64,000 nt of DNA from Warburgia ugandensis (taxonomy: Eukaryota > Streptophyta > Magnoliopsida > Canellales > Canellaceae): positions 20,621,945 through 20,685,944 of the forward strand of contig CP141132.1 of assembly GCA_035236585.1 (NCBI GenBank). Reading direction: 5' to 3'. Of the stretch, positions 11,802 to 23,099 are shown piece after piece. The position numbers were made by a program, and so were the translations under genes. The notes below the pieces were generated by a model. The model had not been told where the DNA came from. It made no database searches and worked only from the letters and a program-made list of their open reading frames with translations. How positions within the stretch are numbered: the first letter of the stretch is position 1; the number at the start of each line of letters is the position of its first letter.

Positions 11802-13440
11802 AGCGCATCACTTGAACATGCACATGCGCATGCAAAATGCGGTCCCTGGCAAGGCCTTTTGGTGCGCATGCATGTGAGGCGATCGCGGTTCAACCAGGAT
11901 GCACGGGTGTCTTGGGAACTGGAACATGCGGACCCATTGAGACTTTAAAATTAGGATTAGAGGATAATTTACAGAGTTAACCAAGGAATAGTAGATCCAC
12001 ACATAGGATCTAGCCTGACAATGAATTAGTCAAGGACCGTGGACCCTAAAAGGCAGATCTAGCGATCTAATGTCTAAATAGAATGAAATTGATAAGGACT
12101 CCTTGTATCCATTTATACCCAGGAGTTTATAAATGAGACCCAGGGACGGAGGACGCGACTCCAGGAGACTTTGAGGTAGGTGCTCTATCACTACTAGACT
12201 TTTTAAAAGAGCCATGATTGTTTTGAGAATGCATGTTTTAAGTATAAGTATATGACTTGTTTAGCATATAAATGAATTCAGCATGCATATGATTAAATAC
12301 ATTATGCATAGACATGTTTTGCAAATAATTGCATATATTGCATCATTAGTGAGCATTGAGTTCTTGAAAAATTGCATGTCCTTGAGGGTTACCAAAAGAC
12401 GCTGGAGTGCCTAAAAGACGCTAGGTAGGCAGTTGTGAGGGACCCAAAGAGGACAGGTTTTGAAAAAGAGGTTTTTGCTTGTTTGATCGTATATGATTTG
12501 GGCTGGAAAGCTCGTGGGCGCTATGCCGAGAGATTTGGGTTGGCCTCCAGCCCTACCACTATTAGGTGGATGGGTACTAGGCCCAAAAAGGGCATGTCCT
12601 TGCTTTGACTGCATGTGGTATAGGGGGCTACCACTGGTGTCACAGCACTGGGTCGAAGTGTCATATGTCCCGTGGAGGCATATGACCTTGTGTCCTTAGG
12701 TACCCGGGGACCACACGGCGACGAGGTTGTAGGCATAGTTGGACCCTATGGTTTGAGGATTTACTTGCATTGCATATGACATGACCTGAGGTTGGTCGAC
12801 CATACCAAATATCCATGAGTTGGATTCAGTTGAGCATCTTATGCATATCATTATGTTTATGATATATATGATACTTTTGACTTGGATTATGCGATTCTTT
12901 AAGTCGTCAATATTTTGATTCGACAATGGTTTTTAATATCGATATTGAACATGGTTGTTCAAACATGCACATGTTTTAAAGAGCATATGATTTTTAAACA
13001 TAACATGCATTGCAAAACTAATAGTGATAGACTCCTACTGAGTATAGTATATACTCACCCTATCCTTAACATTTTTTGGGATAGTTCCATTCACAAGTAG
13101 AGGGCACCTATATTAGTGCTACGAGCAAGAAAAGGAGACAATTATTCATGTAAGTAAACGCTCTACTCTTTGGACATGTATTTGTATTTATTTACAGTTG
13201 GACTGTGTGCTGTGATTGGATAAACCTGGGGAAAAACATTTATGATTTATGAAGTTTTTCAAAAACTACTTTGGTGGTTGTGAAAGCAAATGACACTCGG
13301 GATTTTCAAAATGAGTTCAAAACCAAAGATTTTCCGCTGCATTGCATGGTTTTCATAAAAATGGTTTTCAAATAGGGATGCATCCCACCTTAGGAATTAG
13401 ATATTGCATTTAAAAATGCATGGAAAAACACGGGTCATCA

Positions 13441-13639
13441 AAAATAGCCTTTGTTTTATCCTTTAAAGAGAAGGGGTAGAGATCCTCTTTATCTTGACCA
13501 TTAAAAGTAGACAGAAGTTGGATAAGACTTGATTTTAACTCAAAATACTCTACAATAGATGTGGGAAGCTCTATACTTGCTCGGGAGTTAAAATGTACCG
13601 CCATTCAAAGGGATTTACCTCTTTTTCTTCATTGGCCAT
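13441..13639 (-). pseudogene. Gag N-terminal remnant of element B
   Basis: Starts MANEEKEVNPFEW at 13639. After a frameshift it continues EYFELKSSLIQLLSTFNGQD and then jumps to PFSLKDKTKA, skipping the segment that contains the FLDIC-like helix in A. So there is at least one internal deletion as well as loss of the rest of gag-pol at the junction with the Tekay-like LTR at 13440. Confidence 0.6.
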
Positions 13640-14848
13640 GTTTTTGGCAAGGGTTTCTCAATATTCTTGATCCCTAAGTGCTTGCCTAAGTTGACTTAAC
13701 TTTGTATATAATGAAAGATATTCTTTATATACAATGAAAGAGTAATTTTTTCTTTCTAATCTAAGGAAACCTAAACTAGATAATGCAACCTCTATATTGT
13801 ATGATTCAAATAAAGAAAGGTACAAAATAAATCGTAACTCTATGGAAAACAAGCTGAAAGGTTGATTTTTTTCCTTATTTTTTTGGGGGAGTGGCTTTTA
13901 GGTTATGTCTATCTAAGTAGCTCCTCCTATCTTTCACACGTCCTAATGCTTAGTAGTTAGATCCTACCTTGATCAACTACTTCACACTCTCCTCAATTAG
14001 CCATAGTTGATTTGAGTCATCAAAAGAGCTGGAAGAGCTAGTTGTTTAACTACTAATATAGCTAATCAAGTAGGGCCCACTAGAGTGGCAATAGGCCGCC
14101 TCCTTCTAAGAGGGTCCTATGAGCTCATAAGCTATTAAGGTCTCTTCTAGATTGATTTTAATTTAATTATTGTAGCTAGGGTTACATAACATGATGTTTA
14201 ACCTAGGTGGGCCAAGGGATGGGGATCAAATCCATCCTTGATCTTGTAGGGATGAGGGCCCTTTAATTCACAAAAGTATTGATCATGATATATTCACTTT
14301 AAAGCATGTAATGTGCCCTAATATGAAAGAAAAGAAGTAAATCTAATGCAAACCATAGAATGCAACAAGTATGAAAATGCTTTCTGTATGCTCTATACTA
14401 CCATCCATAGTGCAAGTAAATTAGCTAAGTAACCTAATATGGGAAATGGAAAGAAGGGAAGAATAGTCTCACATTAGAGTCCTAGATTTAGTCTTCTCAT
14501 ACAAGGGTGGATCCATATACAAGCCTCCTCCTTTTTTAGGTTAGGATATCCCAACCTTAACTTGTATTATTACAACCTTTTACTTTAAATTTAAATGAAT
14601 CAGTGTATAAAAATTTACAAGTACACATCATTTGAATCAACTAAAATAAAATAAAATAAAAATATCCTATGGTCTTCCTCCAAATATTTATTCTTGTCCA
14701 AATTCCTACATAAATAAGAAGGAAAGTATCAAATTCTTTTACAAATAAGGAAAGTATGTAAAAATAAAAGCAACTATTCTATATGCAATCTTAAGACTAT
14801 AACTAGTGGTAAAGTAAAGGAAACTTAGATTTTAACCAAACTACATTG
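13640..14848 (-). other. 5' leader of element B
   Basis: Non-coding. It shares blocks with the leaders of A, C and D: the AACCTAGGTGGGCCAAG block (about 14200) and the TCTTCTCATACAAGGGTGGATCC block (about 14490). The foldback seen in A, C and D is not evident; the segment between these blocks is shorter here. Confidence 0.55.
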
Positions 14849-14872
14849 CGAGTCCCTAGTAACAGTGCCAAA
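14849..14872 (-). other. Primer-binding site of element B
   Basis: Minus-strand TTTGGCACTGTTACTAGGGA followed by CTCG, a decayed Athila-type primer site seven bases from the LTR end at 14880. Confidence 0.65.
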
Positions 14873-14879
14873 AACCTAT

Positions 14880-15570
14880 TGTGTCTTAATAATTACTGCA
14901 AGTGCATAGCTTTATTAGAGTATAGAATCAACAAATATAGGTCAATCTCATGATGACTCTTTGATAAATGAGAGTTAATTAAAATTAAGTTGCTCTACTC
15001 TCACCTAGCCAACAAGGAAAGAAAGGAAAGAACATTAAACCAAGAAACTAAACTAAGCAATTAAAACTAAATCAAAGCATGTAAATAAAGTAACATAAGA
15101 AACTAAATAAGGAAACAAATAAGCAAGTAAAGAACCAAATTAAAGGAAAGGAAAACAACTTCTTCATTAATTTGACTTTGGTTATAATGGCAAGTAACGA
15201 CATGACTAAAGAAAAAATGAAGTAAATAAAGAAACTTCCTTGAAGTGGCCACTATAGAAGTCCTTTATTACATGATTCAATAAGGATCTTTACACATCTT
15301 CTTCTCCTTCTCAGGTTTGAACTCTACTTTAAGATTGTGTCACTCAAGAAGGGCCTATACACTTGCATTCAACACATAATACACAAAAGCTATCACCAAT
15401 TTTCACTTCTCACTAACCCAACATGACACAAATCCAATTTGATCATCAACCATGCTTTAGGATTTGCAAGATTCCTTAGCTTCCATAGAAGGAGGATTCT
15501 TTTCCTTATCTTTTATTCCCAAATCCCAAAATACAAAAAGAAAGAAGACAGGAAAAGATATGTGTGTGAT
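14880..15570 (-). mobile_element. 5' LTR of element B, first part
   Basis: The LTR end (minus strand ...TTAAGACACA) matches the LTR ends of A at 9376 and C at 35051. The LTR is interrupted at 15570 by the LINE and resumes at 32767. Confidence 0.65.
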
Positions 15571-15650
15571 AACACCGACGATGCCAGTCCCAAGCCTAGA
15601 TAAAAAAGAAGGGTTTTGCATTAGGTGCTAGCCAATAAAGAAAACCTTTC

Positions 15651-15767
15651 TGAAGAAGTTGAAGATGATTTTGTTATTTTCTCTTCTTACTTGAAAATGA
15701 ATATTCATAAGTATATTAGTTTGTAAGTAAGAAGAGAAGATAATAAAAATTAATTTTAGCTTCTTCA
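15651..15767. repeat. Foldback insertion in the LINE 5' region
   Basis: A long imperfect inverted repeat: the arm at 15651-15692 (TGAAGAAG ... CTTCTTACTT) pairs with 15725-15767 (AAGTAAGAAG ... CTTCTTCA) around a 32-base loop. It lies between LINE 5' blocks and is AT-rich unlike them, so it may be a small MITE or snap-back insertion. No clear target duplication is seen. Confidence 0.6.
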
Positions 15768-15790
15768 AAGTATGGCAACCCTAACATGAC

Positions 15791-16033
15791 ATGAATCAAT
15801 TATTGACATTCCCTCAAACTAGGGTGTCCCCTGTAAGCAACGAGCTTCATCGGATCCCAGGTGTACTGAAAAATGGGCAAGGGATGTTAAAGCGTCCCCT
15901 CAAAAGTGACATACTACATTGGATCTCGAGTGTAGTGGAAAATGGGCAAGGGCTGCTAGAGCATCCCCTCGGAAGAGACATGCTGCATCATAACCTAGGT
16001 GCAGTGAAAAGTAGGCATGGATTCATGTCATAG
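15791..16033 (+). pseudogene. LINE 5' frame with 23-residue tandem repeats
   Basis: The 80-residue frame contains a 69-base repeat in two full and one partial copy: 15848-15916, 15917-15985 and 15986-16020. The peptide units share an NGQG(M/L)L core: HRIPGVLKNGQGMLKRP, then HWISSVVENGQGLLEHP, then a decayed HHNLGAVKSRHG. It lies just before the endonuclease. I do not know a function. The 23-codon period suggests it was once translated, perhaps as a small N-terminal or ORF1-like segment. Confidence 0.5.
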
Positions 16034-16054
16034 GGGTTAATAAGTGTGTGGGTA

Positions 16055-16274
16055 AATAGGCTATCTCAAGAGCATAAGATTCATATCACCATATGGAACA
16101 TAGGGACATTGATAGGTAAGAGTCTAGATTTAGTAGATACCATGAAAGGTAGGAGAGTCAACATCGCTTGTACCCAAGAAACCAAATAGAAAGGGCTAAA
16201 ACTAGAGAAATCAATAGGGATAAGCACTGATATGTAGGAAAGGATAATAACAGAAATGGCATAGGAATGGTGGT
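16055..16274 (+). pseudogene. LINE endonuclease, N-terminal part
   Basis: Encodes IRITIWNIGTLIGKSLDLVD and then MKGRRVNIACTQETK, the first two motifs of the AP-type endonuclease of RTE LINEs (W-N-x-x-T and Q-E-T-K). These nick target DNA for primed reverse transcription. A stop follows the QETK motif. The frame is cut by element D near NGIGMVV and resumes at 30116. Confidence 0.8.
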
Positions 16275-19031
16275 TGATAAGGGTTTAATTTTACATAAAA
16301 ATCACCCAATTAGTTACTAATGTGTTACAACTTACAGGAGTAAATTAGGATTTTTGACCAAAATTAGTAACACATGCATTTTTTGACCTAATGACTCAAA
16401 ATTCTAATATTTTGTGGGTTTAGAGGCTAATCTAAGGTAAGTATGTTGATTAATCATATTTTCTAGGATGTAATTATAGGTTTTTACTTTTTGTAGGAAG
16501 TGAGTTGGTGATCTAACAACTGAGATTGATAGAGATAAATATTAAAGATCAAGATCAAAAGATTGAGTCAAAGCCTAAGAATCATCAATGCAGCATGAGA
16601 TCAAAGTCATGATCAAGAATTGGATGCAATTAAAGGAGCCAAAGGTGGCCAAAGTGGACCTATGAAGTAAATCATGCATTTCTACCACCTTTGCATGGGA
16701 GTCATTCAAGCCACCTTAGGCATATAAGCCATGAGAGAAGGTGACAAGCTAAGAAATTAAAGCTAAAACATTCAAGCTAAGGGATTGAACTATGAAACCA
16801 AGCTAAGAGATCCATCTAAACCAGCCATGAAGCCTAGATAATGAAGCCCTCAAAGTTACCCATCAAAGCCATATAAGTTAAGCTAAATGGAAGGCCATGA
16901 TTGATGAAGAAGTTGAAGGATTATCCATGAGATTCTAAGGGATATTTTGAAGATAAGTAAGAAAAAATTCATTAGGATAAGTTGGCTTGTGGACCAATAG
17001 GATGAGACCTTTCTATTATTCATGTTTTTCCATTATTTCCCCCTTTTTCTCACTTTCCACATCATCACCAAATATCACCATGAATTTCACTTTTCATTCA
17101 AGAGTCCTATCATTCTAAGACTCCTGCACCTTAGTAAACTCCCATCCCATCCCATCCCAACCAACCAACCAATCCCAACTTCCTAGGAAATCACTTAGCT
17201 AATCAAATTTTCCCACCTCATGTCACTTTCCTATCCTTTTTCCTACTCATCTCTTTCATCCCACTTTCCTTTCTTTTTGCTACCTCATCCATCCACACAC
17301 TTTTTATTTTTTTAGGGTTTTCAATTATTTTTGAAGGGGGAGATTACGCTTCCTAAGAAAGTGGCATCTCCCATCTAGTCCCCTTCCAAATGGCAACCAC
17401 CATCCTACTTTGTTTCCTCTTTGAAAACCCTAACTTATCCACCCATCCTAGCCATCCAAATGACCTATTTTCATCCCCACCATACATCCATCATAGGCTA
17501 CCCTAGAAAATATAGGAGAAAAATTATAAAAGACCCACAAAAACCTAGGAAAAGGGACTCTTTTACAAAAAGGAAAAACATGCTTCCTCCATTAGGAACG
17601 AGACACCTCTTCCTACTTCCCTCTCTTCTCTCTTTTTCTTTAGATTTTTATCTCCTTTGGGTGACTGCTACTCTTTCCTAGGGTGTGTTGCAGTTCATCA
17701 AGTGTTCCATGCTTGGTTATTGGGTGTTTGATTGACCTTTCAAAGGTTGGTTCATCTTCCTTCTTCTCTTATTTCTTCTTAGTTACTTTCATGCTAGTTA
17801 TTGATTTGCAATTCCCTTGTTTTTACTTGCTTGAAGACTAAGATCCAAGGTTGGTTTTTTCATTGAAATGACAACCAAGGGAAGTCACCTTGAATCTAAT
17901 ATTAGCATTTGCTTGTCATTGCTTTTTAGTTGTCATTTGGTTTCCTTGAACTCTAGCATTGTTTCCTTAGTTTTTCATTGATTCTTGCATTTATAAACCA
18001 TTAGATTTTCCTCAAATCTCAAGCTTGTTGCAGGTGAAATCATCTTTAAGATCAGGTTTTGAATTTAGTTTGAGAGAAAGCAGCCTGCACTCTCTCCAAA
18101 AGTGCAGGACACCATCCATGTAAACATTATTTATGCAATACAATTTGATCTTTCATGAAATTTCTTTAGTTGATGGATGATTATGTTTAATTTACATGTT
18201 CATCTTATGGTTGAATTGTTAATTTCAGATTATTGTTCCAACCATTCCAAACAATCTAACCTAAAAGGAAATCAAAACCATGCATGCAATCAATTGGTGG
18301 AAGGCATGGTTTTGAATGCTTTTTGGGTAGAAGTTTATATAGCTTTGTTAACTTGATTGGCTACTCATGTTCCTTTAGTTTAATACATCATCTAAACAAG
18401 TGTGAAGTTCATTCTCAAAGTCATGTTGAAATCATGTATGCAACCATGGTTGGAATGCATGGTTTTGAGTCATTGAGAACTAAGTTGTTGCACTCATTTA
18501 TGTTAGGAAAATTAGTTTAGTTAGTGTTTGTTTGTTGATTTTAATTAGATTGCTAGCATGTTTTTAATTTATTGCTAGTTATTAAAGTGAATTCTCTTAA
18601 TTTTCATTGCATTCTTTAGAATTTGCATGATTAGGAAAATAATATGATTAGTGCATGTTTCCATAGGTTTGTTGTTTAATTTCATGTTTAGGAAAGTTGT
18701 TAAGAATTGCATTTTTGGAAAGCTTCATTTCTTGTGTTGGGAAAGTCATAAACTTATAAAAAAATTAATTTAGAAAATTGTTATTCTTAGAAAGTGTGTT
18801 TTAAGAAAGTTTTTAATTTTAGCATGTTTCTAACTTTTGCATAATTTTCATGTTCATGTCATAATTTCCATTCTTAGTTTAGGCTAAAGATCTCTAGAAT
18901 TTTGTCTAGGTTAAATAGTTTAAAGAAGGGACCACTAGAATCATATTTGTTCGATTCCTCTTGGTATTGACCTCACTAGCATGTTATATTACAACCGATT
19001 CCTACGCTTGTGAGTTAACTTTAAAATCACA
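16275..19031 (+). mobile_element. 5' LTR of element D
   Basis: Starts TGATAAGGGTTTAATTTTAC and ends TTTAAAATCACA; matched throughout by 27458-30115. A TATA box lies at 17525. It is followed by the primer site. Open frames inside it are not conserved in reading phase with the other LTR except where the DNA is simply identical. Confidence 0.9.
17525..17532 (+). promoter_or_regulatory. TATA box of D's 5' LTR
   Basis: TATAAAAG in AAATTATAAAAGACCCAC. It is conserved in the 3' LTR at 28770-28777 within a long identical stretch, which supports a real promoter in the ancestor. Confidence 0.55.
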
Positions 19032-19035
19032 ACAA

Positions 19036-19060
19036 GTTTTGGGCACCATTGATGGGGAAT
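19036..19060 (+). other. Primer-binding site of element D
   Basis: TTTTGGGCACCATTGATGGG lies five bases after the LTR end. It is related to, but decayed from, the Athila-type GGCGCCGTTGCCGGGGA primer site, which is usually matched to tRNA-Asp in this lineage. Confidence 0.7.
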
Positions 19061-20352
19061 CACAATGTTTTGTGTAGTGGGCTACAACTTGGATTATTTA
19101 CCTCTAGTTTAGATTTAAGGTGCATTAGTTTAGGGTTTTGTATTTGTTCTAAAATTATTTACTATTTTCCTTATATTGACCGATTTCTTTGATTTTTGTG
19201 CGAGCAAAATCAGTAAAGGAGCGACAGTGATCCTGTGAGCCATGACTTTATCAACATAGATTAGGATTTTATTACTTTCCTAGTTTAAGATTTGACTAAA
19301 CTTGTAGTGAAGCCCGTTGTTATCTGATTTTTAATTTTATTTAATTTTTAAATGGGTTGTAATAATACAGGGCAAGTGTAGAGTATGGTGGCACACACTT
19401 GATCATCATTGAACTCTTCACTATAATCAATCCTCACCCAAATTTTAATTTTTAGGATAATTACATTTAGTGTAATTTTTCACTTTGATGGTAGTATAAT
19501 TCATATAGATTTGGGTCATATGTTGCATAATACTTAGGATTGTTGCATTAGTCTATCACCTATTTAACGAAGGTTAGCCTGAACTTAGCTATAACCAAAG
19601 GATAGGCTGCATGACTATAGTGTCTTGTCTGTTAAAGCACCTAACCTTTTGTTAGGTAACATATAGGTACGCATTAGTTTGCTTTTGTTTTGTATTGCAT
19701 ATTTACAACTTCATGGTGGAATGGAATTAATGTTAGTAAGGGCCCATCAGGAGCCCTTATAAGATAAGGATTGGATTTCATGAATAGCTCCTTGGTCCAC
19801 GTAGGAATCAATCAACATCCTTGTATGTCATGATCCCAAACCTTGAACATTAATTAAAAATCAAGTAGAAAGAAACTTAGCGGATTGAGCTCATAGAACC
19901 CTTTTTAAAAAGACACAATCCATTATCACTCTAGTGGCTTTTGAGCACTGTGGTTATAGTGGTTATCTTAAAATCCAAGTGATTTTCCCACGCCTTTGGT
20001 TGATATCAATTGAAGTCTAAACTCCTTCTAACACGCGGATTGTATTAACCACTTTGGAGTAGAACCTAACTGGTAAGTAGTAGTCAAATCAAGATAAAAG
20101 GAGGAGCTGTCTAGATTTAGGATCAAGAAGATACCATCTATGTACCAAGAAAATATAATCAAGACACTGCTCATTAGTGATTACCAAAATTTGATTGCGC
20201 ATTACTTAGAGTTGGACTCAGTATATAGTTAGAACATTTAGATTGGGATAGTTTATGTAAGGGTGTTGATCTCAGAACTTAGAAGTAGCACCTTTAGACC
20301 TAGAGATTCAACACAACCTTAGGCAAGGGGAAAGAACCCAAGTTCTTGTCAC
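19061..20352 (+). other. Long 5' leader of element D
   Basis: About 1.3 kb without coding potential before gag. It shares ordered blocks with the leaders of A, B and C, and carries the foldback at 19558-19657. Confidence 0.6.
19558..19657 (+). promoter_or_regulatory. Leader foldback of element D
   Basis: ACCTATTTAACGAAGGTTAG (19558-19577) pairs with CTAACCTTTTGTTAGG (19641-19656) over at least eight contiguous and several further bases. A CTATAAC/ACTATAG inner pair is partly kept. The arrangement matches elements A and C. Confidence 0.5.
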
Positions 20353-21390
20353 ATGGTTGAACCACCAACAGATGTTGAGTTCAAAGCTATTAGAGATTTT
20401 TATGTGCCACTGCAACTCAACACCCCATCCTACATAGCTTTACCTTCTACAATGCAAACCACTTCTAATTAAAGTCAAGAGTTATCCAATTACTCTCCAC
20501 CTTTTATTGTCGAGACTGAGAAGACCCTTACCTACATATTAAGGAGTTCCTTAATATTTGTGCCACATTTATGTTTCAAATTTTTTTTTGGACGATGCTA
20601 TTTAGCTTAGGCTATTCTCATTCTCACTCAAAGATAAAGCCAAGTTATGGCTCAATTCCTTGGAGGTAGGTTCATTAATACATGAGACCAATTATCTATG
20701 AAGTTTTTGAACAAATTCTTGCCCCTTCACAAAACAAATGACCTTCATCACAAAATTATTAATTTTCAACAAAGGGATAAAAGGGTAGACAGAGTAGAAG
20801 GGTCAATAGTATGCAACCTTACATTACATTTTGCAAGAGGTTGTTTCCATGCCTTGAACCTATGACCTCAAGGTCACGCAACGATAACTCTATTGTTGCA
20901 CTAAGGATCTCAAATGGATCATGAACAATATTACAAATGTTGGGAATGGTGGAATGAACTACTACAAAAATGTCCTCGTCATAGATTTGAGAAATGGCAG
21001 CAAATCCAATACTTCTATGAGGCATTAACTCCTCAGAATAGACACATGGTAGATGCAGCGAGTGGAGGGGCCCTCATGTTAAAAGATGAGAGTGAGGCCT
21101 GGGAGTTCTTTCAAACATCAGTAGATAATTCCCAGCAATGGGATTACTCCAATAGAAGAGAGAGAATCAACTAGCCTCTAAAGAAATGGGGTATATATCA
21201 GATAGGAGTACATATAGATCAATCCCCTAAACTCAATTCTACACTAGTGAGAATGGACAAGTATGATGGGAGAGTGGACAAGCTTGAAGCTATATTTAAA
21301 TCCTTCATGGCTGCCACATCTCTTAAACATCCACAAGAGGTTTGTGCTCTCTGTTCTAGCCCAACCCATATGATTACATCATGTCCATAA
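20353..21390 (+). pseudogene. Gag remnant of element D with CCHC knuckle
   Basis: Starts MVEPPTDVEFKAIRDFYVPL at 20353. After stops and frameshifts the conserved middle reads YYKCWEWWNELLQKCPRHRF and EALTPQNRHMVDAASGGALM (20914-21174). It ends with an intact zinc knuckle C-AL-C-SSPT-H-MITS-C near 21345-21386, which would bind element RNA. An Au-like SINE interrupts the frame at 20779-20910. Stops make it non-functional. Confidence 0.75.
20779..20910 (-). mobile_element. Au-like SINE inserted in gag of element D
   Basis: On the minus strand the unit begins near AGATCCTTAGTGCAACAATA, has an A-box-like segment, the B box GGTTCAAGGC (complement of 20852-20861) and then GGAAACAACCTCTTGCAAAA, a hallmark of plant Au SINEs. 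It ends with TACCCTTTT, a short T tail as in Au. Flanks CAAAGGGAT (20770-20778) and CAAATGGAT (20911-20919) form a 9-base target duplication with one mismatch. At 132 bases it is shorter than the roughly 180-base family, with the loss in the middle of the 3' half. It is tRNA-derived and mobilised by LINE enzymes. Confidence 0.85.
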
Positions 21391-22007
21391 AATAGACCTC
21401 TTAATGATTATCTAGTTGAACAAGTAAATGCATTAAATGCATATCGTAATCCTAGCAACAACCTATATTTTGAGACCTACAACTTGGATGGGCTAGGCAT
21501 CCAAACTTTTCTTGGTCAAAGAAAACTACCAATGGGAACATCTATGAACCCCTTACCCAAGACTTTCCCCTTAGAGCTATAGTTCTTCAGCAACCACTTA
21601 GCTTCCAATAATCTTAACAAGTAAAGAAACAATCTTTAGAGGAAAAGATTCATAACATATTTGAAACACAAAGTGAAGACACAAAAAGGTCTCTGAACCA
21701 ATTGTAGAATATCAATTCTCAAACTATACCAAAGCTAGAGATGTAGGTGAGCCAGTTGTCAACTGAACTACATAATAAAGGAAAGAGTCAAATCTTTAGT
21801 CAACCCATCCTTAACCCTAAGGGCCAATTTGACATATGATCAAGTTCTTAAAACCTTAACCCTCATGACCATGCCAAATTCATAACCACCCTTAGGAGCA
21901 GTCATCAGATTGACAACCAGGTAGGACAGGCTAGGGAAAATGGAGAGGAAAAGGAGACAACCAAAACACAGGAGAAAGAGAAAAGATAGAAAATCCCTAT
22001 AAAACCT
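21391..22007 (+). pseudogene. Gag C-terminal/spacer region of element D
   Basis: Low-complexity, polar, Gln/Asn-rich translations with frameshifts lie between the CCHC knuckle and the protease domain. No motif is recognised. Its position fits the variable Gag C-terminus. Confidence 0.4.
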
Positions 22008-22660
22008 ATGGTGGAGGCATCCTATGTGCCTAAAGCCCCATTTTCTCAGCTATTGAATGAGGTTAGAAAGGGAACAAACTTTAACATGTTAATGGATGTA
22101 TTTAAACATATCCAAATCTATAATCCATTGCTTAATGCAATAAAATATGTCCTTGTCTATGCCAAGCTCTTGAAAGAGTTCTGCACTAGAAAAAGAAAAC
22201 TAAATGTCCAAAAAAAGGCTTTCTTCACCAAGCAAGTGAGATCTTTGATATAGCACAAGACCTCACCAAAGTTTAAAGACGAAGGGTGTCTTACTATTTC
22301 TTACATTATTGAAAACCATGTCATAGAGAGGGCACTACTTGACCTAGGGGCTAGTGTTAACTTGTTGCCATACTCTATCTATGAGCAACTAGAGTCGATG
22401 AGTTAAAACCAATCACTACTATGATGCAAATTAGTTGATAGGTCTGTCTAGATACCCCTTGGATTGGTTGAAACTGTGTTGATACAAGTAGCTTAGTTTT
22501 ATTACCCAGTTGATTTCATTGTATTGATTACCCAGCCTATATCTGAACCTAGTAGTAAGATTCTGATTATACTTGGACATCCATTCCTAGCTATGTCCAA
22601 TGTCATTATGAACTGTAGAATGGTGTAGTGAAATTGTCAACAACATTTTGACCTCAATAA
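22008..22660 (+). pseudogene. Protease region of element D
   Basis: An 81-residue open part (22008-22253) reads VEASYVPKAPFSQLLNEV ... YAKLLKEFCTRKRKL, the segment that precedes retropepsin in Athila-like polyproteins. After a stop the catalytic core ALLDLGASVNLLPYSIYEQL appears near 22330-22390, with the D-L-G-A active-site loop kept. Downstream, ILGHPFLAMSNV-like sequence near 22570 marks the C-terminal flap. Stops and frameshifts separate the parts. Confidence 0.7.
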
Positions 22661-23099
22661 TTCTTGTGAAGTGAATTTAATCAAGAGTCTAATTCGTGAC
22701 ATTCATCCACCATCTTCAATCTCTGATCCACTGGGGGCTTGTCTCACTCATTTTAATGGAGATTTTGATTTAGACAAGTCTTTTGAGGAGGTAAAGAACC
22801 TTTTAGAGGATGCTCCAATCATGGATACCTCCAAGTGGGCCCTTATGTGGAGCCACTCCCTCCTTTAGAGTCTATCCCCATACCCTCTATAGAGCAACTA
22901 GGTTCTTTGGCCCTAAAACCCTTGCTCGACAATCTCAAATATTCATACCTAGGCCCAGATGAAACCTTGTCTATGATAATATCATCAAACTTAGACAAGG
23001 AATAGGGAGGAAAATTTCTTAATGTTCTTAAGGAACATAAGACTGCTCTAGGGTGGGCCATAGCAGATATAAAAGGGATTAGTCCAGTCGTGTGCACGC

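Larger units (their letters stand above)
10784..13440 (+). mobile_element. Solo Tekay/Del-like LTR
   Basis: Begins TGTAACACCCGAGC and ends CACGGGTCATCA, typical near-inverted ends of Tekay/Del chromovirus LTRs. A TATA box lies near 11172. A GC-rich, CpG-containing R/U5 part (about 11050-11950) is followed by an AT-rich half with the ACTCACCCTAT block near 13055. No primer site or coding region follows, so it is a solo LTR or recombination scar. The flanks GAAATAG (left) and AAAATAG (right) resemble a duplicated target, offset by two bases. Left is the LTR of element A and right is the gag of element B, so the flanks do not belong to one continuous target. Confidence 0.75.

Noticed and set aside
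11505-11948. 147-residue plus-strand frame in the GC-rich block
   Set aside because: Lies in R/U5 of the Tekay-like LTR; opposite and overlapping frames are open too because of high GC; no recognised domain.
20830-20905. tRNA-like sequence with B box
   Set aside because: It continues into the Au SINE hallmark GGAAACAACCTCTTGCA and has a target duplication, so it is a SINE head, not a tRNA gene.
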